64,000 nt of DNA from Adiantum capillus-veneris (GCA_014529385.2 CM043942.1:30282969-30346968), one strand, 5' to 3'. Counted from the stretch's first letter, positions 10,701-21,089 are shown. A program made the numbers and translations. Notes: generated from the sequence alone by a model not told the origin.

Positions 10701-11193
10701 TTTTCTACAACGCCAATGTATTACGGATTGGGAGAAATCTGGTGGGTCACTCTTCATACATTACACCACCTATATTGCCCGCAACTACAAAACCATGTTC
10801 TTCGCTGAGAGAGGAAACCGTACTCACACTTACATGCTTGAGCCTATTCCCTTGTCCGCGATACGCACTATCGCAGCAATTCGGCTTAGCTCCCATTTCC
10901 TTCGATGCGAGATAGGGCGTTGGGACAATGGAGAAGAGTCAAATCGATTGTGCACATTATGCTCACTGCAAGTTCGAGAGTCTGAGTACCACACACTACT
11001 AGAGTGCTCAGCTTTTGATCACATCCGAACTTGCTTCTCTCACATTTTCAGCCATAACTTAGACCTACACACTTTCCTCTCCCAGCCAAAGTGTGGGCTC
11101 TCCATTGCGACTCTCATCACTACAATTTTGGAGCATCGAGAGTCACTCATCAGCCATACACATACTACATCACATGTAACTTTGGTCCCATAG
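7795..11193 (+). CDS. LINE ORF2: endonuclease-reverse transcriptase
   Basis: An open frame of about 1,130 codons. Numbering from the GTG at 7801, the endonuclease has FWNCNG (12-17), LVETWE (38-43), VFGDMN (about 154) and SDH (264-266), the usual Asn/Glu/Asp/His catalytic set. The reverse transcriptase has FVDFKKAFD (about 611), GVKQGCPLSP (about 670) and YADD (717-720). A CX2CX9HX4C finger sits at 1051-1069. It would nick target DNA and copy the element RNA at the nick. There is no in-frame ATG before or within the first catalytic motif: the frame begins right after ORF1's TAG. Readthrough or reinitiation is therefore implied. The frame is uninterrupted. Confidence 0.93.
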   Translation, partial: GCVTYETELQLKICFWNCNGYPWNAGVGIDELTSKADVVLLVETWEHDTQRINGLEDYNVHSLMWSKNLKQRRGQGGLACMVKKGLEDFVSIVKDDKYKRYVWLKIMTPKRAPIFVAGCYIPHHDSPFYACMDRDQPFSDLEEDIAYFKGEGDVIVFGDMNSRTKTLQHDTQQFDMPYISRELEEVHLYDRTSMDEKEPDHYGKLLLHMCNSMGMLIANGVSLWSGTNGFTCRRHNGDSVIDYMLLSEAIMYRIKSFMFGQWTPESDHRTLCIDLSCGEATKHDNLSQRKEKLSLCMDFKRAPMYIEMVEQKLWMTTPQCDAPLETKWEAFKKAICSCAEECFAIKHLHGINKDRSRKRWFDKECQDARKSLIKLDATMDKDNYQSHLHTYKALIQKKRRRWEVKQQEFQVQEKAHACGRFWRNLRGKRVENFGNLSLVDMYTHCRQLYEQENTEKMPFYGSLPCMPSFFTIKDVCGGLEKLATRKAGDLQGIKPEMIKWTGDFTHEWMCDMFNLALQHGMPYDWSTNWVKPLHKGGDVKNVSNYRTIMIGSLMAKLFGCIMEMKLSDWAEENDKRAKGQAGFRRCHSTIDHLVTLRVLMEESRLKGKRLYCCFVDFKKAFDMIPHNNLWRRMEELQVPSEFMLAVSRIYEKVICQLRMGREISEIFVSTIGVKQGCPLSPTLFGLCIDQLEQMVLDFMQEEGIEEVTICNAVIMLLLYADDVVLLAHTLEDAQKLMVVLENFCLHSGLIVNESKTKVMLVKTNHKEKPCIVYNNETLEVVESFKYLGLEVPSNHKWHECAMRRLEAGKRAYYAFEDMCNAGNIKCWVLKKYLFDALVTSVLLYGVEVWGGSISKSTWKEFENVQKRFLTNFLQVKTQTPYMLLLLESGSLPIEVMGMERVVEYMIKMRQNPSHRLPTIAWEASKKVQKTHKSKILSTGWMQDIKKWFGRWDALHLLHDASIDSQVNEAFLQRQCITDWEKSGGSLFIHYTTYIARNYKTMFFAERGNRTHTYMLEPIPLSAIRTIAAIRLSSHFLRCEIGRWDNGEESNRLCTLCSLQVRESEYHTLLECSAFDHIRTCFSHIFSHNLDLHTFLSQPKCGLSIATLITTILEHRESLISHTHTTSHVTLVP

Positions 11194-11225
11194 GTCATAT
11201 TTGACCTCCGAGGACGATAATAAAA

Positions 11226-11230
<5 letters not shown>

Positions 11231-11279
<49 letters not shown>
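11231..11279. repeat. (CT)n tail of the LINE
   Basis: A perfect 49-bp CT run directly after ATAAAATCTAT at the LINE 3' end, in the place where other LINEs carry poly(A). Confidence 0.95.
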
Positions 11280-11282
<3 letters not shown>

Positions 11283-11497
11283 TTGCAAAACATCGTTTCT
11301 TGCGGCCAACTGCTTGGGGTAGCCATATAAACCATTGTGACCATCTCCCACATAGTTCACTAAAGAGGTTATATTATTGAAAGGTGGAGTGGAGTTTGTG
11401 ACGGGATGCTTAGGATACATTATGTCATCCATCTACCAGTCCACATATTTCTTGCCTTGTGATATAAAATTCTCCTTTGAAGATTCAAAAATGGTGT
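11280..11497 (-). other. Exon-like fragment split by the giant-LTR element
   Basis: On the minus strand this reads as protein (HPVTNSTPPFNNITSLVNYV, then GLYGYPKQLAARNDV) with one in-frame stop near 11,430. It continues the pre-insertion sequence now found beyond 24,882. Together with (CT)n and the sequence left of the LINE (6332-6580) it suggests that the LINE and the giant-LTR element both landed in one old minus-strand locus. Identity unknown. Confidence 0.3.
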
Positions 11498-11650
11498 TGA
11501 CGGGAGCAAAGCGAGACACGAACCCCGACGGCCTCTAAAACGCCGGGAGCCAATGGCACGCCTTGAACCGGTCACGGTAAAGCGAACAAAGGGCACCACC
11601 TAGCTTTGAGCGGCTAGGACGCAAACCACGGTGATGTGAACACCGCAAAC

Positions 11651-11652
<2 letters not shown>

Positions 11653-11711
<59 letters not shown>
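11653..11711. repeat. (AC)n microsatellite
   Basis: A 59-bp AC run. The partner LTR has a shorter run, 36 bp, at 22391-22426. Confidence 0.95.
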
Positions 11712-11713
<2 letters not shown>

Positions 11714-13079
11714 TTGACAAATGATGAAAACCCTCGGGGGTGTGAGGGAGAATTATTTCTTGCAGTATTTACAATGACCATCCTTCCGGCGAGGTGGCAC
11801 ACCGTGGTGATAGAGAGGTAGGGAGAAGAGATGGTGAATCTACTTGATGCCTTCTCTAAAGACAACTCAATGATGTGAAACTTGCTACCAAGAATGTGTA
11901 TGTGTGTGTGCATCAACCATTGGAGTCGAGAGATGGACGTAGCTCCCTTTACATGGTGCAATTCCCAAAACAAACCCTCACACAAGTCCCCTCCCTCGTG
12001 ATGCCAATAGTGTCAATTCCTCCCACTAAAACTCTACCAAGTGCTAACCTCTCATGAACTTGCCCCCCCCCCCGATAGTGACCTCTCAGTGCCCTTTTAT
12101 AGGTGTTGGCTGCTTGGATTAGGGTAATCCCACTTTGATTAGGGTAAGCTAATCGGGGAGACAAAGCAAGGCGGTGGGCCCGGTGTGGTTGACCCTTGCT
12201 TTGTCTTGGGAGTTATTAAAAATGAAAACCTCTAGGTGGGCCTTTATGACCATCACCTAGAGAGAGGGAATTTACAAATTGGGAATTTTACAAGGCTTGG
12301 GTGAAAACTGAAAAATGATGATGATAACCTACGGTTTACTGAAAATGGTGTCGTGGTTGCGTGATGCCGATGAATGGCAGCTTGCCGGTGCGTCGGTGTA
12401 GCGTGTACATCTCTTCAGGGTTGGCCGAGGCATGCCTTCAACGCCTTTGTTCTTTTCGTTATTGGTATCACGTGATCCGGGTGTCTTCCTTCTTTTGTCG
12501 AGGTCATCGACATCGTTGAGTTTCTTCTTCTTGTTTTGTATTTTACCGGTGTGTGTGCGTTTATGCACGCGTGCACGTGTGTGTACAGGTGTGTGAGTAT
12601 ATATGTGTAATAGTGCGTGATTATATGTATATGTGTGTGTGCGTATGCATGCGTGGGAACGAGAGGGCAGTATTTCTATTATATATAAATAAATAAATAA
12701 ATAAAATATATATTTTCGTCTTTCTGTTGGCGACGCAGACGGAGGTGTGTGTGTGTGTGTGTGAATGAGTGTGTAAGTGTGTGAGTGTGTGTGTTTGTGT
12801 GAGAGCGCATAATGCGAGGGTGTGTGTGTGTGTGATAGGGAGAGAGAGAGCATTAATTTTACTGCGCCTTTGGGCTGAAGAGAAAGAGAGAGAGAGAGAG
12901 TGAGAGAGAAGGGACGCCTGCGGGCTGGTGTACAGAGCGCGCGAGAGAGAGGGATATGGGGTGAGGTGGGAGGTGGTGAGGGAGGGAGAGGATGAGGTGA
13001 GCGGGTGTGTGTGTGTGTGTGTGGATAAGAGAGAGAGAGAGCATCTTATCTTGCGCCTACGGGTTGGAGCCGTGAGAAC

Positions 13080-13083
<4 letters not shown>

Positions 13084-13169
<86 letters not shown>
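13084..13169. repeat. (GA)n microsatellite
   Basis: An 86-bp GA run inside the LTR. The partner LTR has 66 bp at 23821-23886, plus an additional 73-bp GA run at 23708-23780 where this LTR has only a short one. Confidence 0.95.
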
Positions 13170-13173
<4 letters not shown>

Positions 13174-14189
13174 GATGGCGGGGGTTTGCGCCTTGTGGGC
13201 CGCCGACAAGAGAGCGAGGCAAGGGGGGGTTTTTGGCAATGGAGTCGGGCAAGGTAGGGTGTGTGGTGAGAGAGAGAGGGAATATTAACCCTTGCTTTGC
13301 ATGGCAGCTCAAGGACAAGAGGAGGGGAGAGAGTCAATGGGGTGGGGAGGGAGGGAGAGGGGATAGCAGGCCAAGGGCGGGAGAAAGTGAGGCCGAGGGA
13401 AGGGTGAGGCGAGCGGGTGTGAGAGAGAGATAATATCTGGCTATTGGCTTGCACAAAGAGCGAGGGAGGGAGAAAGCGAGAGAGAGGTGGTGAGCGTGTG
13501 GATAAGAATACGGGAGAGAGAGAGTTCGTATGCGGCTATGGACTCGACACAGAGGGAGCGTGAGAGAGAAAGCGAGAGAGAGGGGGGGTGGGGTGCTCGA
13601 GTCCGCTCCTGTTGGCCGAGGGTGGCAAGTAAGGTGGCGGGGTCATTGAGTGTCAACGGGAGTGGGTAAGAGAGAGAATATTAGAGAGAGAGTGTGTGTG
13701 TTTTGGCTTCTTGTAGGCCACAAGGGAGATAGAGAGAGAGGATGGTTGGGCCACCTGCGGCTTGTGACGTCGACACGAGCTAGAAAGAGAGCGAGTTGTC
13801 AGAGAGAGGAGTGGATGAGGGAGAGAGAGTGTGTGCCGAGAATGGAGAGAGGGGAAGAGGGAGGTGTGTAGAGAAAATGAGAGAGAGAGAGAGACAGTGG
13901 GATATCTCATTCGATGCCCGCTTGGGGAATAACACTATAGGGAGAGAGAGAGAAGGGAGAGTGAAACCGAGGGTGGCCTGCTAGGCTGGGGCATGGACGA
14001 GCGAGGGCATGAGGGTGATAAGGCCGGCCAATCGAGGGGAGCCATGTGACGAGGCCATGCCAGTAAAAGCCAGGGCCGTGAGGTTGACCAGGCATTGCCG
14101 AGCCTTCCATTGATGTCGCCAAGGCTCCGACAGAGGAAAAATAACCTTTTTTCTTTTTTTTTTCTTTGATTTCCGAAAATCGGCTATCA

Positions 14190-14209
14190 TTAGCCCTCCC
14201 CTTTTTTCT
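14190..14209 (-). promoter_or_regulatory. Polypurine tract of the giant-LTR element
   Basis: On the minus strand the 20 nt ending at the LTR boundary read AGAAAAAAGGGGAGGGCTAA. This is where plus-strand DNA priming occurs in LTR elements, and it sets the element's orientation as minus. Confidence 0.7.
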
Positions 14210-15113
14210 AGAGGCATTCATGTCTCTAGCCCTGACTCTGATTCTTCTTCATCTGATCTGTAGGAGCCGATACTGAGTTGCCTTCTGAACTAGCCATTCC
14301 ATTTGGCCATTGGTGAGATTTCTGGGATATTCATGAATCTGCAACAGGTCCGGGTGATAGCCTGTTTCTTGGAATAGTGTTGGTTGATTAACGGGAAGCC
14401 CATGGCTTCCAGAACTTTGTGCGAGTGTCCTCCTGGATCCCAAGTGAAAAATAGGATCATTGTTTGCAGTGTCCGAACAATAAAATTTGCTTGCCAAATT
14501 GGACCAAATTTGTAACCACCAGTAGCGAGAGGGGAAATGAGCATCTTGGCTCCTGCAAAGACAGAACTGAAAATTATGATTTCCAAGAGTGTGCCAAGAA
14601 TCCACCATATATGGCCACCTTGTTGGTGTGGTGAGCTCCACTTGTCTTCAGAGCCTTGCTTACTGTCGCGACTGGGAAAACCTGCAAAGCACATCATGCT
14701 TCTCCTGGGTGTGCTCAAACATGTTAGCTGCCTTTTTTTTTAATGCTGATAGTAAGCCACCTACCTTGCGGCTTAAATATAAGGGTGATCCACTCACCTC
14801 TCTCTAAAGAGAGGATGCACTACTTGTAAAAAATTGCACCAAATTGGGAATGAGGCCTTCATCTTGCACCTTATCAGCCTTTTGTCTATCCATGGCTCCT
14901 TAACTCTTATCTCCATGTTGATCTTACCTCTATATGTTCTATCGGTTAACCATAACCATAGGTCTGATGCATCCCATGCAAACACAATGCTGTGTTGTGG
15001 AGGAGTTTGGAACATTCTTAAAAGGTTGGCAACATATTGATCATCAAACTTACTCTGGACATCCTTCCATAAACTGGAGGCATTACCCATCTCCAAGTTT
15101 ATATTCGTGGAGG
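14210..15113 (-). other. Interior (3' part) of the giant-LTR element, unrecognised frames
   Basis: Two minus-strand frames lie here: 14794-15096 (about 100 codons, Trp-rich, WDASDLWLWLTD) and 14290-14718 (about 142 codons, with hydrophobic stretches). Neither resembles gag, protease, reverse transcriptase or integrase. They may be captured sequence. The right edge is the broken 5' end of the inserted chromovirus, marked by a T run at about 15114. Confidence 0.4.
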
Positions 15114-15549
15114 CTTTTTTTTTTTGGGGAAAATGAGGAGCGACGCAAATTTTGCTTTTTCTCTACAATATGAGAAAGAGAGAGAGAATGCTTTTGCTTT
15201 CAAGTTTTGATTCTCTGTGAGAGAGAGAGCGCAATTGCTTTTGATTTGAAGCTTTTGGGGCTCTGCTTTTCGGCATCCCTTGTAACCTTTAAATTAGTGG
15301 TGAGGGCCTCACTTCTCAGAGCATTTGGACGCAGAGTCTGAGAGTGAAACCCTAGCCACTCTCTTGTACTTTGATCTTATTAATATAAAAAGAAATACCG
15401 AAAGGGGCGCCAGTCTTTGGGGCCAATATCTCTAGGCACGGAACTCCACCGGACCAGTGTATAGCTATTGTGATCTGTGACTTGTTTTGAAGTGGTTATT
15501 TGGTGTTGTCGCGGTTGATTCTTGACTTGGAGTGTCCAAGTCTGTTACA
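15114..15549 (+). repeat. 5' LTR of the chromovirus, 5'-truncated
   Basis: It matches 3' LTR positions from about 20990 to 21470. A TATA-like TAATATAAAAAG occurs near 15379, and the end is CTGTTACA. Its GA run is only about 12 bp (15218-15229), against about 53 bp in the partner. Confidence 0.88.
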
Positions 15550-15550
15550 G

Positions 15551-15562
15551 TGGTATCAGAGC
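15551..15562 (+). promoter_or_regulatory. Primer-binding site, tRNA-iMet
   Basis: TGGTATCAGAGC, one base after the 5' LTR. It is a perfect match to the 3' end complement of plant initiator tRNA-Met. Confidence 0.95.
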
Positions 15563-15619
15563 ACAACCAATTTCTCTTCTACGGGAAATCCGATCCCCAA
15601 TTTCTTTTCCGCGACACCT

Positions 15620-17033
15620 ATGGCTTCACGCAAGGATCAGTCGGCTCCCTCTGCATTTGGAGATGCGGGCTGAGATCACAACGAAGATTCAGAGAGAGAG
15701 TATGGCCCACCTCGGCCTACTCAGGCGGAGCAGCAAGAGATGGAGCGTCGAAAATTGATTGATGATGCAACAAAGATGATGCTCAATTTTGCCAAGGACC
15801 CGAAGATGGCAAAATATATGAACCAGACCTCTTTGGAAGAGGTACAGATGGAGTGGCAAAGAACCACAACACCACTCCCGAAACCCGCTCTCAAGAAACC
15901 TTCTGCCTCCAAGAAATATACGGAGAAGGAACTGGAGAACTTGGTTGATGCATGGATTACTCAGCTTTTCGACGTGCAAAAGAAAGGCAAAAAGCACGGC
16001 AAAAAGCAGAAGAAAGGAACTGACTTTCCGAGATATTTGGGTCGTCGGTCGACATTTGACAAGGCAAAGAAATTGAAGAAGCGCGTCAAGTTTGAAGACC
16101 TACCCAGTTCTTCTTCTTCTTCTTCTGACAGTTCTTCTAGCTCTTCAGACTCGAGCGAAGAAGATAGGAAAAGCAAAAAGCGAAGCAAGAAACAACGCTT
16201 CGGAAAGGGCAAGAAAAAGGCAAGGAAGTCTAAGTCTCACCCAGTGAGTGACACTTCTACAGAGGACTCGTCTACGGACAGTTCAGACTCTGAAAACGGA
16301 AACTTTTATGCGAACAAGAAGAATTTTTACAAAGCCAACCAGTATGACTTTCTCGAAGATAAAAGCAAGAAAGTCTGAGAGTTTAAGGAAGGTGGCCACT
16401 CGATCAAGTTTGATACTTTTTCAGGATACTTAGATGCTTCGAAGGCTTTGTCTTTTATACAACAGTTTGACATCGCTTTCGTGGGAGGACGCTATTCAGA
16501 GCACTCCAAGATTCGGAGAGCTACCTCTTACCTTAAGGGGAATGCTCGTAGTTGGTGGTCCACGCTTCTTTTAAACAAGACTGCGCCAGTTAAATGGCTG
16601 AATTTTAAGAAGGATACAATCAATGCTTACTGTGAAAGATTCTGGAGCTCTTTTCTACCCGCCTCTTCATTCAAGAAGATCTCGTTCAGAGAACAGATTG
16701 AGTGGTTTACCTTGGGTCTACCTACAGAGATCCGAGATCACTACTTGGAATAGAAGTCAGCTTCTATTTAGGAGTTGATGAGTCATGCGAAGCGGGGCTT
16801 TGCCATTCACTCTGGCAGTTTGACCTACCCCACAGATAAGGCCATGACACAACGAGCCGAACAGACTTCTGGGAATGAAAGTAGAAAGAAAAAGAGCAAC
16901 CTAGAGAAAAAGGATGCACGACCCAAGCTTTCTCCTGAGGAGAGAGCTTGCTTCATCAGAGAGGGGAAGTGCTTTGGATGCGGGGAACATGGATATATCT
17001 CCGCGTAGTGCCCTAAAAAGGCACAGAAAGAAC
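15620..17033 (+). pseudogene. Chromovirus gag, broken
   Basis: The likely start is ATG at 15620 (after the primer site), followed 17 codons on by an in-frame TGA (15671-15673). The same frame then continues through a Ser/Lys-rich region (16100-16320) with two poly-Ser tracts, TGA at 16376-16378, a retrotransposon-gag domain (16410-16750; ATSYLKGNARSWWS), and TAG at 16751-16753. It ends with a CX2CX4HX4C zinc knuckle (CFGCGEHGYISA, with a TAG just before its last Cys, at about 17007). A single frame with four nonsense codons means gag was one polypeptide and has decayed by point mutation. Confidence 0.85.
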
Positions 17034-17607
17034 AGAATGATAAAGACGACGACAGGCCTGAGAGTTCGAGAGCAGCTGAGGAATGTGGCAAAAAAGGCAG
17101 ATAGAAAAGCAGAACTGGTACCACATGGCGTGGGACCTACACCGAATCTAATAAATGAAAGTACAAACTTTTCCGCTTTTGGGGCAAAGTGAAGGATCAA
17201 GAAGCTCTTTTGAAGGAGCCAAGGCCAACTTCTTTTCACTTGGAATTGGCGGCTCGATTTGGAATTACGCCCGATAGACAGACGCCACAGGTGGAGGTAG
17301 TTCGACTAGCACCTGGATGGGATGTTGCCATTACACTGAGCATTTGCAAACTTCGTTTGCAATGACAGGGGTGTTCGGGGAACGCGAGTGACGTTCTACT
17401 CAGGATCCCTTGGTACCACAAGAACTACGCCGTGGTTGACTACCGGGCCGAGAAAGCGACTTTGAGAAATGAAGGGCTTAGAGATTGTACTTGATGAACT
17501 TCAGTTTCTTACTCATTCTTTTGGGAGAGAGCTGAACGATGAATAAAGGTTGAATATGTATTGCCTGATCAAAAGAACGCCAGGATTTTTCTCCACACTC
17601 ATGCTGA
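17034..17607 (+). pseudogene. Chromovirus protease region, degenerate
   Basis: This lies between the gag finger and RT, where the protease should be. No Asp-Ser/Thr-Gly motif is visible and the frame is broken repeatedly. A fragment such as ITPDRQTPQVEVVRLAPGWD is open, but no active site can be named. Probably decayed beyond recognition. Confidence 0.45.
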
Positions 17608-18900
17608 TTGCTTTTCAGAGGGAGTGAAGATCAAACCATTGATCTGATACCTGGAAACACGCTACTGTATCGGCCACCTTATCGTGTGAGCCGAGTACAG
17701 AATGAAAAGATTATGAACCCAGTGAAAGACCTCTTGGAAAAGGGTCTTGTCCAGCCTAGTACTTCACCGTATTGCTCTCCAGTGTTTTTGGTCTTGAAGA
17801 AAGATGGATCTTGGAGAATGTGCATCGATTATAGCACTCTCAACGAAATCACCATCAAGAACAGATTTCCAATTCCTAGGATCGATGATATACTTGACAG
17901 GTTACAACGATCCTTGTGCTTTAGCAGGATTGACTTGAAGAGTGGATATCATCAGATCAGGATAGCGCCAGGAGATATCTACAAGACAGCTTTTCAGACG
18001 ACTTTTGGGTTATTTGAGTTTTTGGTGATGCCTTTTGGCTTAACCAATGCTCTTGCGACATTTAACCGGATGATGGACAAGATTTTTTCGAGAGTACAGG
18101 CTATTTGTTGGCACTTTCTTTGACGACATCATTGTTTTCTCCAAGAATGAGGCAGAACATAGAGATCATCTGCTTCAAGTCTTTCAGGCATTACGAGATC
18201 ACACGTTAGTGATTAATGCAAAGAAAAGTGAATTTTTCCTACAAAAAATACACTTTTTGGGACACATTGTGTCAGTAGCAGGAGTGCAAATGGACCCGGC
18301 CAAGATAGAGACTATCCGCGATTAGCCCGATTTGAGGAATGTCCATGAAGTTAGAAGCTTCTTGGGATTGTGTTCGTACTACAGGCGGTTCATACGAAAG
18401 TTTGCAAAGGTTGCTTCCCCTTTGCATACCTTGACACAGAAAGGAGTACCTTTTTCGTGGGGACCCACAGAGGTGACTGCCTTTCGGACATTGAAAGAGA
18501 AATTGACTACGGGACCTATTTTGACTTTGCTGGATTTGCAGAAGTCTTTTAAGTATATTGTGATGCTTGTGGTCGTAGTCTGGGTGCGTTCTTGATGCAA
18601 GAAGGCCATGTCATAGCTTATGAGAGTCGTTTGTTCTCTAGGCCGGAGATGACAACACAGATTTATGAGAAAGAGCTTTTGGCGGTTATCCATGCTCTTA
18701 CTCAGTGGCAGAATTACCTACTCGGAGCGGATTTTACTATCTTTACAAACCATCAGAGTTTGCGCTACTTCTTGTCACAGAAGCAACTTTCGAAAAAGCA
18801 GATGCGGTGGGCGAACATCTTGTCACAGTTCCACTTGCAGATTGTCCATGTGTAGGGACAGAAGAATGTGGTGGCAGATGCTTTGTCTCGAAAACCATTA
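17608..18900 (+). pseudogene. Chromovirus reverse transcriptase-RNase H, broken
   Basis: Reverse transcriptase motifs are clear: [48 protein letters not shown] frameshift near 18110 precedes the FFDD active-site segment (about 18115-18126, equivalent to YVDD). A stop (TAG, 18323-18325) comes before the thumb region VRSFLGLCSYYRRFI. A second frameshift near 18555 separates the RNase H start (YCDACGRSLGAFL). RNase H then continues through YEKELLAVIHAL and a TAG near 18855 to ADALSRKP. This would copy element RNA and remove the RNA strand. It is inactive here. Confidence 0.92.
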
Positions 18901-19860
18901 GTTCTAGCTATTTCCACGATACATCATAGGAGCTTCAAGGATATGGTCGATCAGTATGCCACAGATACAGATTTTGCAGATATTTCACATGGATACGGGA
19001 TGGGGAGACAATAGCTGAATACTCCCTTCGGGAAGGCTACTTGATAAAAAAGACTATGTTGTGCGTTACACAGCCGTTGAGGGAAAAGGTTATGATTGAA
19101 TGCCACTGTCCACCTTTTACGGGTCACCGCGGCATTGCTACCACCATGAAAGGGGTAGAGAGATACTTCTTTTGGCCGTGACTCAAAAAGGACGTGGAAG
19201 AGTCGTGCGCAGTATGCCAGAAGGTCAATTTTGACAGGCATAAGGCACAGGGATTGTTAAAGCCTTTACCCATACCCACCCGCCCCTGGAAAAGTATTGA
19301 AATGGATTTCATTTTTGATCTCCCGAGAACACAGAATGATCACGATGATTTTCCGATTACATGGCACGTCTGAGATGATTGTCTCCGACAGAGACCCCAG
19401 ATTTATGAGTTTGTTTTGGAAGGCAATTTGGGAGAACATTGGCAAGCAGTTGCAGTTCTCGTCATCATTCCACTTGCAGATTGACGAGCAATTTGAGATT
19501 GCCAATTCAGTGATTTTAGATTTATTGAAGTCTTGTATCTCGGATAAGAAGACTCAATGGGAAAAGAACTTACCTTTGGTGGAATTTGCCTACAATAACA
19601 CGATACACTCTTCAACGGGGAAGACGCCATGTAAGATTGTTGAAAGTGCTGCGAAGGTTCCATCCTTCCTGAGCACGAAAGATTAGATATTTGAAGCAGA
19701 TGAATATTCGCGAGATTTGGATACGGCTTTTGCCAAGGTTCGCGAGACTTTGCAAGAGTCTCAAGAACGACAGAAAAAGGCAGCAGATCGCAATCGTCGC
19801 GACTTGAAACTCAAGGAGGATGATTGGGTGCTCTTACTTTTGAGAAGGCACGCCTAAGAA
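18901..19860 (+). pseudogene. Chromovirus integrase, broken
   Basis: The zinc-binding N-terminus and CAVCQK are present, followed by the core start SIEMDFIFDLP. About 20-30 residues around the middle of the core are lost near 19330. The second Asp segment (IVSDRDPRF) and the final part (VEFAYNNTIHSSTG) remain. Stops occur near 19182 and 19684. The Glu region is altered (HLQIDEQFEIAN where a TDGQTE-like motif is expected). It is not functional. Confidence 0.88.
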
Positions 19861-20255
19861 AGAAAAAGGGAAAGGAGAGGCTTTTTCCAAGGCTTAGTAT
19901 GCGATACTACGGACCTTTCCAGATAACTTAAAAGATAAATGATGTCTCCTTCCAATTGAAACTGCCAGATACTTGGAGGATTCATAATGCATTTCATGTG
20001 AGTCTCTTGAAACCTTTTAAAGGTGATGTGCCTGATGATGGGGAGCCTGATGAGCAACCCGAAGTGGAAGAAAACGAGGAGATCCTTGTTCCTGAACAGA
20101 TTTTGGCACATAAGGATACGAAGAAAGGTAAAGTCCAAAGGCGGTTCTTGGTTAAGTTTAAGAACTTTCCTGCATTTGATGCAAAGTGGATGGAGGAGGA
20201 GGACCTAGCAGATACTCCTCGGGTTGTGAAACTTTACCTCGATGTTTTGGTTTAG
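19861..20255 (+). pseudogene. Chromovirus integrase C-terminus and chromodomain
   Basis: The open part at 19956-20255 starts with the integrase tail HNAFHVSLLKPF and ends in a chromodomain (about 20075-20250: VPEQILAH, then RRFLVKFKNFPAFDAKWMEE). The aromatic cage is partly kept. In plant chromoviruses this domain tethers the integration complex to histone-marked chromatin. The preceding 95 bp are frameshifted. Confidence 0.9.
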
Positions 20256-20851
20256 CATAGTCTACTCCAAACGGAACCCAGAAATTCAGCTTGGCCGAAG
20301 ATCTGGTGCAGTGGGATGCACAAGAGGGGAGTTACTCCGCTCCTTTGTCAACAGATGCCTTGATTTTGATACTAAAGTCACTGATGTCTCTTTGAGCTTC
20401 AGGGATACTGAGAGCTGACAGTATTCTGTTGGATGACTTTATGAAATGGAAATTCCTATAATGCGACTGATTTGTTCTTGACTTCTTGTGAGTGCAGGAA
20501 CTGATAGCCTAAATGATTGCAGCATTTTGGTCTGATTGATCTCGAATAGACATGGTTGCAATATGGGTTAGTCAATCGGACATCGATGAGGTCCCGATTG
20601 GACCTAGATGTGATTGCTAGCTACATTGCTGATAAATCATGGTCTAAGATCCGAATGAATGTTGAATGTCATGTGATGTCTGGTGATGTCCTATGATGTC
20701 GTGTGATGTGACTGTTGATTTTGTACATGTGCTAGATGTGTGTTCCCAGTACGTAGGTACTAACAGTCAGTGTCTGCTAAGAGGGTTTATGGCTTTTGTC
20801 GATTTTGCAGGCGTAATCGCGATCGATTACAATGCTTTCAAGAGGGGGGTA
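20256..20851 (+). other. Chromovirus 3' untranslated region and polypurine tract
   Basis: About 600 bp without a coding frame. A run of GATGTC-containing units lies at about 20670-20710. The polypurine tract AAGAGGGGGGT (20840-20850) sits next to the 3' LTR start. Confidence 0.7.
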
Positions 20852-20885
20852 TGTCACAAAGTGATGACGTGGCTACGGACAGTAG

Positions 20886-20950
20886 AAACCCTAATTTCTA
20901 CCAGAAACCCTAAAATTCCTGCAAACCCTAATTTTTGCCAAAAACCCTAA
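20886..20950 (+). promoter_or_regulatory. Four phased teloboxes (AAACCCTAA)
   Basis: AAACCCTAA occurs at 20886, 20905, 20923 and 20942, spaced 19, 18 and 19 bp, upstream of the LTR TATA box. In plants telobox motifs are bound by telomere-repeat-binding (TRB) proteins in promoters and can recruit Polycomb complexes. A related AAACCCTAG lies near 21268. Confidence 0.85.
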
Positions 20951-21086
20951 TTTCCGAAAATCGCGGAGGCTATTAAATTTATTATTTTTATTTTTTTTTG
21001 AAAATGATGAGCGACGCAAATTTTGCTTTTTATCTACAATATGAGAAAGAGAGAGAGAATGCTTTTGCTTTCAAGTTTTGATTCTC

Positions 21087-21089
<3 letters not shown>

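Larger units (their letters stand above)
6616..11279 (+). mobile_element. LINE-1 copy: non-LTR retrotransposon, near full length
   Basis: A 4.6-kb element with a 228-bp leader (6616-6843), ORF1 (6844-7794), ORF2 (7795-11193) and a short 3' UTR ending ACGATAATAAAATCTAT. That end passes directly into (CT)n with no poly(A). ORF2 has the apurinic-type endonuclease, reverse transcriptase and a C-terminal CCHC-like finger of L1/R1/Jockey-type elements. No target duplication is visible outside the CT runs, as expected if it lies inside them. A second, damaged copy is found at 35,057-35,580 plus 49,412-50,623. The exact clade cannot be set by eye. Confidence 0.93.
11498..14189 (-). repeat. 3' LTR of the giant-LTR element
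   Basis: A 2.7-kb LTR that is highly simple-sequence-rich. It has (AC)n at 11653-11711, an 11-nt C run at 12063-12073, a TAAA-rich tract near 12685-12710, GT-rich tracts at 12740-12835 and (GA)n at 13084-13169. Scattered GAGAGA blocks continue to about 13,960. Long Ser-Leu or Arg-Glu frames across it are array by-products. It matches the copy at 22235-24881 along its whole length, with array-length differences. Confidence 0.85.

Noticed and set aside
12621-13454. Long minus-strand frame rich in Ser-Leu and His-Thr repeats
   Set aside because: It is the translation of (GA)n, (GT)n and related arrays inside the giant LTR; the copy at 23,334-24,050 changes frame with array length, so there is no protein signal.
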